Notes under the pieces: generated by a model
Seen by the model: only the letters and a program-made list of their open reading frames with translations
Databases searched by the model: none
What the model was told of the DNA's origin: nothing
DNA from: Eupeodes corollae
Lineage: Eukaryota > Arthropoda > Insecta > Diptera > Syrphidae
Assembly (NCBI RefSeq): GCF_945859685.1
Contig: NC_079148.1
Coordinates: 43,287,946-43,351,945, forward strand
Length of the DNA stretch: 64,000 nucleotides
Direction of reading: 5' to 3'
Made by a program: the position numbers and the translations under genes
In this document: positions 59,966 through 64,000 of the stretch, piece after piece
How the letters are laid out: every line of letters begins with the position of its first letter
Numbering within the stretch: the stretch's first letter is position 1

Positions 59966-60611
59966 ATGAGAGTGATAATATGTCACGTTTGTATTTATTT
60001 TTGTATATATGTAATGTATTTTTATTTTATTTATTTTTTAAATGATAGACGGTATAGAAATATATAAACTGCGTATAGACACACTTTTAAGTTAAGTTTA
60101 AATTACTATTTAGTTAAGAAAAATAAATACAAAACTCTCAATTTGCAGAATATAATATGTAAGTTTATAGCGTGAAAGTAAAGCAAGCAAATAATAATCA
60201 CACATCACTTAAAATTCCAAACAGGGTGTTACTGAAACAAAACGCTTTGATGAAATAAAAAAAAAAACAGTTTTCAAACAAGAGGTTTTGATATTGAAAA
60301 ACACAAATATTTCCTTAAAGAAATCAATGGATGTTAATTTCGTTGGAAAGCGGGAAATTACAATGTTAACAATATTTCAAACATTTGTGGTTGTTTTTTC
60401 TCTAAAACTTTATGGTCTTGATTTGATTTTATAACATTGGTATATACATATTTTGTCTTCACGTGTCTCAAAAAATAAATCTTGAATGTTAAATCACAAA
60501 ATTTCGTTGGTGATTTCTGACCACTACTTCGAGAAATATAACGGCCAGAAAACTTTTCACGTTGTCTTTTTCAAAATTATTCTTTAATTTTCCTCAGTGA
60601 TGATGATGATG

Positions 60612-60890
60612 CGTGATGGTTAGGGCGTTGGATTGTCATGAAAGGGGTCTTGGGTTCAATCCCTGCTTGTGCCACTTAACTTTTATCACGGGTACTGCCT
60701 CTTGCCAGGAATTGACAAATTCTCTTATCTAGAAAAGTGCTTTCTTAAATAAACAGTTAGGATTCGGCATATAAACTGTAGGTTCCCTCCATTCCTGACA
60801 ACATTACTCGCACACAAGAAGGGTTGAGAGTTGTAAGTCACTAGGCCCTGGTTCTTCATGGACTGTTGCGCCACCTAATTTTGTTTGTAT
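60612..60890 (+). mobile_element. tRNA-derived SINE, copy 4
   Basis: 'gcgtgatggttagggcgttg', anticodon-like loop ATTGTCATG, box B 'gggttcaatccctg', then 'cacgggtactgcctcttgcc', 'gagagttgtaagtcactagg', tail 'gactgttgcgccacctaatt'. The first bases of the head are replaced by a (GAT)n run, so the left arm of the inverted repeat is lost. Target duplication not evident. Confidence 0.85.
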
Positions 60891-60904
60891 TATGATTTGA
60901 AAGA

Positions 60905-61110
60905 CTCAATGAGTTCCATGATCAACCGGATTGAGTTCTTGAGTTACTTTGTGGAATAGCGTATTCCAAGTATTGACTATGACATTAAAAAGATAGTTTT
61001 TGTCAACCCTAATTGCTACAGCTGCAATGTTTTTCTTTGTTCTTGAGAATTGGGTATGGTTTCGATTCTTTACATCATTACCTTGTCCCAAAAATTAAAA
61101 TTTTTTCAAC
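60905..61110 (-). mobile_element. mariner N-terminal fragment
   Basis: The minus strand reads NDVKNRNHTQFSRTKKNIAA then VAIRVDKNYLFNVIVNT and TQELNPVDHGTH. This matches the mariner linker (RTxENIAAVxxxVxENP) and the later QELKPVDHxxR motif, with a deletion between them. Catalytic core absent. Confidence 0.55.
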
Positions 61111-61239
61111 AGTTTACATTGTAAGTACAAGTAATGGAGTAATTTTCACTATTCAAGTTTAAAAAGAAAACAATTTTAAAAGTCATGCCTTCGTATTAAA
61201 TAAACTTCTTTCTTAAAAATCCGTTTAAATGTAAAGGCC

Positions 61240-61640
61240 TTTTTTAATTTGTTGCCAATATATTTAAAGTTATTTATACATCTTGTGAAGCTTAATTCTT
61301 TTTCTCTCTTTGAAACATTTGTCTGCCTTTAAGTTTGTTCGTTCTTAAGATATTGAGGTTATACAATTTTTACCGATTCTACAGAAAAGAAACTATGATG
61401 CGACCCACACTGATAACCTTGTTTCTGTCCATTATTAAAGTTTTACAAAATATTAATATCGTATCAACATTTTTTGTGAGATAAAAAAGTTTGAATTCAA
61501 GAAAGAATTTTTGATAAGTTGTTGGTTGTTTTTTTTTGTAAAAAGTGTTGTGATTTGGATTTTTCTAAAAAATCAACTCAAAGTTAACAACAATATTTTG
61601 AATATGATAAAATAAGTTTGATTTTCTGATCCAGAGGCAT
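61240..61640. repeat. Dispersed AT-rich repeat, left of the LINE copy
   Basis: 'ggatttttctaaaaaatcaa', 'acaatattttgaatatgata' and 'aaataagttt' recur in the same order at 63398-63460 ('ggatttttctaaaaagaatt', 'acaatattttccttgatata', 'aaataagttt'). The LINE at 61700-62890 therefore lies between two members or two parts of one repeat. Confidence 0.45.
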
Positions 61641-61699
61641 TTAACCCATAACTACTTTCTATTTCTAGTAACACTTGTTAAAGATTTCTATTTCCTTTA

Positions 61700-62890
61700 A
61701 AATAAAGTGCACTACTGGAATTTGCTCTTGTATCCAAAGACTCTGTTTACAAATCGAACGCATATTTTAAAATTTAAATATCTTGCCGAACGAAAGCTTC
61801 TTAATGACCGTGAGTACGGCTGTCGAAGCAATAGGTCCACTTATGATCTCATAGTTCATCTCACCGAACAGTGGAGCAAATCTTTACATCGCTTTGGAGA
61901 AAGCAAGATTATTCGACTTGATATTTCAAAAGCAATTTATAGTGTTCGGCATCAAGCTCTCTTATCGAAAATGCGCGCTTTCGGTTGTCCCGCTTCATTG
62001 GATTAGTAATTACTTTTCGGATCATTCAATACAAGTAGTATTGGATGGATTCAAGTCTGAAAACCTCAAAATAAATGTTGGTGTGCCCCAGGGCTCTGTC
62101 CTATTTCCAGCACTCTTTCTCATTTGTACTAATGATCTCCTGTCTGCCACTTCTAATCCAATACATTGTTTTGTTGATGATAGAATTCTTAGATTTTCAT
62201 ATTCGTTTTTAGACTCACATCCCTATTCCTCGGATGTGGAACTGCAACAGCAAAATATGATAAGCTCATTAAAGTTCGACCTGAACAGCATTGTTCATTG
62301 AGGAATAAAAACCTGCGTGGAATTAAATGCTTCGAAAACCCAATTCTTTCTTGTATCGTTAAAGCGAGATATACCCCCTTTGACATTATCCATGGATGGC
62401 ACTTGAATCAATGAGATTGAACATCTCGATGTTGCCAAAAACTCCGCAAGGTGGTTGGGTTCCCTTAGGCGAAAGAAATATTTAACCCCTTCTGGCTGTT
62501 ATCTACAAGACGTATATACGTTCAAAGCTTGAGTATAACTCCCATATGGGGGTTGGTGCTCCTGCAACTTATTCATTTACTTCGCTTGAACATCTTCGTA
62601 AAGTCTCGTGTCTGTGAAATAAGCAGCTGCATTCGTTCTCTTAAACAGTTCCACCGTAATACTCACGGATATCGGAATGCTCATCAGTAAACCCTCGAGT
62701 CCAGCTTCGGCCGTACTGTCAAGCGCAGATATTCGTTCTTTAGCCGTACTACGCGAATGTGGAATGTCATACCACACTCTGTTTTTCAAAGTCATTGCAA
62801 TATTCATTGATTCAAAACCAATGTGCACCGACATCTCATTCCAACCCTCTCTCCTCTTTCTAGTGCTCACACTGTGTCGCGGCATAATAA
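61700..62890 (+). mobile_element. Jockey-like LINE relic, inverted second copy of the 46-48 kb family
   Basis: The plus strand reads LAERKLLNDREYGCRSNRST, LIVHLTEQWSKSLHRFGESK, then motif A damaged (IIRLDISKAIYSVRHQALLS; the second catalytic-region residues FD are IY). It continues WISNYFSDHSIQVVLDGFKS, motif B (NVGVPQGSVLFPALFLICTN) and motif C changed to FVDDRILRF. A C-terminal stretch near 62700-62860 matches the related copy. A stop and frameshift near 62000 and 62300 break it. Roughly four-fifths of residues agree with the 46-kb copy in the RT. Confidence 0.82.
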
Positions 62891-63059
62891 TATTACTTAA
62901 TAAGTTTATTTTAAAAACAAATAGAATACCATTAAATTAATCAAAAAACCTTGATTTATCAATTTTTTGTTCAAAAATCGTTAGAGCTTTTTTTAAATCA
63001 ATTTGTATATATATCAAAGTTTTCAATTTAAGTTTGAAAACATTGTTGGTTTGAAGTTT

Positions 63060-63600
63060 TTGTACCTTATTATTATAGGTTTTATTTTTAATTTTCGTTA
63101 AAAGAGTAAAAATAAAAGTAAAATTTGACAATTTTAATCATAAAATGTTATTAAAATAGTATAAGAGTTCGTGCAAAAAATGTTTGAAATCGGTTCATTC
63201 GTTATTAAGTAAATAAAAAATCAATCGCTTCTATAGGAGTCCAACTAGTCAAAAAAATGTTAAAGAAAATTCAATAAAAATTTATCGGTTTGGTTTTGAG
63301 AAAATCAAGATTTTTGAATAACACATTTTTTTTTGGAAATGGTCTCATTATTAGTTAACATGTAGTTCCTGTGTATCACAAGTAAAAATATTGACTGGAT
63401 TTTTCTAAAAAGAATTAAATATTGAAAACAATATTTTCCTTGATATAAAATAAGTTTAAAGCCAATTTCTCTTATTGTTGCTGATATATTCGATTCAAGA
63501 ATCAATATTTACTAATTTTTAAAGTTCGTTGGTTAGATTTCGGTTTTGTTTATTTGTAAAAAAACTGTTGTTTAGATTTTTCTAAAAATTGTATGACCTA
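63060..63600. repeat. Dispersed AT-rich repeat, copy D
   Basis: Shares 'atagtataagagttcgtgca', 'ttgaaatcggttc' and 'cttctatagg' with copies C and B, and its right part matches 61500-61640. No reading frame. Confidence 0.4.
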
Positions 63601-64000
63601 GAGATTAATATCTAGGGACTACGCATTTAAAAATTGAAAATGTTCCTTATTTGGTACTAAAATATTATTTCATTTTTGTAAATTTGTTACCTTTATCGTA
63701 CAAATTTTTAACAATTCTTATTTTTTTGTGAAAAAACAAAACACAAAACTACAAAATTAGTATATGCCATTATTCGTTCTCAAAAACCAAACCAAATATT
63801 TGTTTCATATAAAATTCAATTGTGTGAAATGTTTTAATTTGTTTCAAATATTTTTAGAAAGAAAAAATAGTATTTTTTCCAATATTATCATGTTTTCAAG
63901 ACTTAAGGAAGATAAATGAGATTGTTACTTTGTATGACGACATCATCTTAGGTGCGCAAATAATGTAATATTTTTTTTTCAAATACAAACATCTATCATA
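63601..64000. other. AT-rich stretch to the window end, nothing recognised
   Basis: Only poly-A/T-rich non-coding sequence. Confidence 0.45.

Noticed and set aside
62577..62885. Minus-strand 102-codon frame
   Set aside because: Antisense of the LINE C-terminal region.
1..64000. CRISPR array, rRNA genes, LTR retrotransposon
   Set aside because: No regularly spaced repeats, no rRNA-like conserved blocks, and no long terminal repeats or integrase/protease signatures were seen.

Overview
The window is AT-rich eukaryotic DNA, most likely from an insect and probably a fly (Diptera). The reasons are a His/Gln-rich first coding exon typical of fly developmental regulators, many mariner-type, jockey-like, RTE-like and Helitron relics, and a tRNA-derived SINE family. 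There are no bacterial operons, no CRISPR array and no rRNA gene. Only one host protein-coding exon is supported. Nearly everything else is non-coding sequence filled with decayed mobile elements.

Layout: the host exon is on the + strand at 1331-2271 and ends in a strong splice donor (GTATGT at 2272). No matching acceptor or further host coding exon is recognised before 64000. I therefore read most of the remaining 61.7 kb as one very long intron, or intron plus intergenic DNA. Two + strand sites, at 17764/17765 and 39949/39950, have a long pyrimidine tract and a 3' splice site fused directly to a perfect 5' splice site (AG|GTAAG). This is the signature of recursive ('ratchet') splicing, which is known from long introns of fly developmental genes. 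They are the best candidates for functional elements outside the exon.

Mobile elements, left to right: a mariner relic with a SINE inside it (3.7-5.1 kb); a jockey-like LINE relic (6.1-8.0); an RTE-like LINE relic and a SINE (10.3-12.5); mariner relics (13.9-15.2); a TA-flanked MITE (19.3); a 5'-truncated LINE with a perfect 15-bp target duplication (20.7-22.3); a mariner relic split by a 5'-truncated LINE with a 7-bp target duplication (24-25.4); LINE and mariner fragments (29.6-30.6); a mariner deletion derivative with both ends (34.2-34.9); a TAGTCAA-studded inverted-repeat element (37.4-37.9); a LINE RNase H fragment (42.6-43.4); a MITE-like element (44.7-45.1); a long jockey-like relic (46.2-48.6); a Helitron with both termini (50.96-54.35); a SINE (55.4); a mariner/RTE/mariner mosaic with a 78-bp perfect direct repeat (56.6-58.1); and a SINE, a mariner fragment and a second copy of the 46-kb LINE in opposite orientation (60.6-62.9).

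How the parts relate: the SINE 3' tail resembles the 3' end of the RTE-like LINE, which suggests that LINE mobilised the SINE. Nested insertions with target duplications give a relative order, mariner first and SINE or LINE later. All element reading frames seen are truncated or broken. The helicase has lost its Walker A lysine and several reverse transcriptases lack their catalytic motif, so nothing here looks autonomous.
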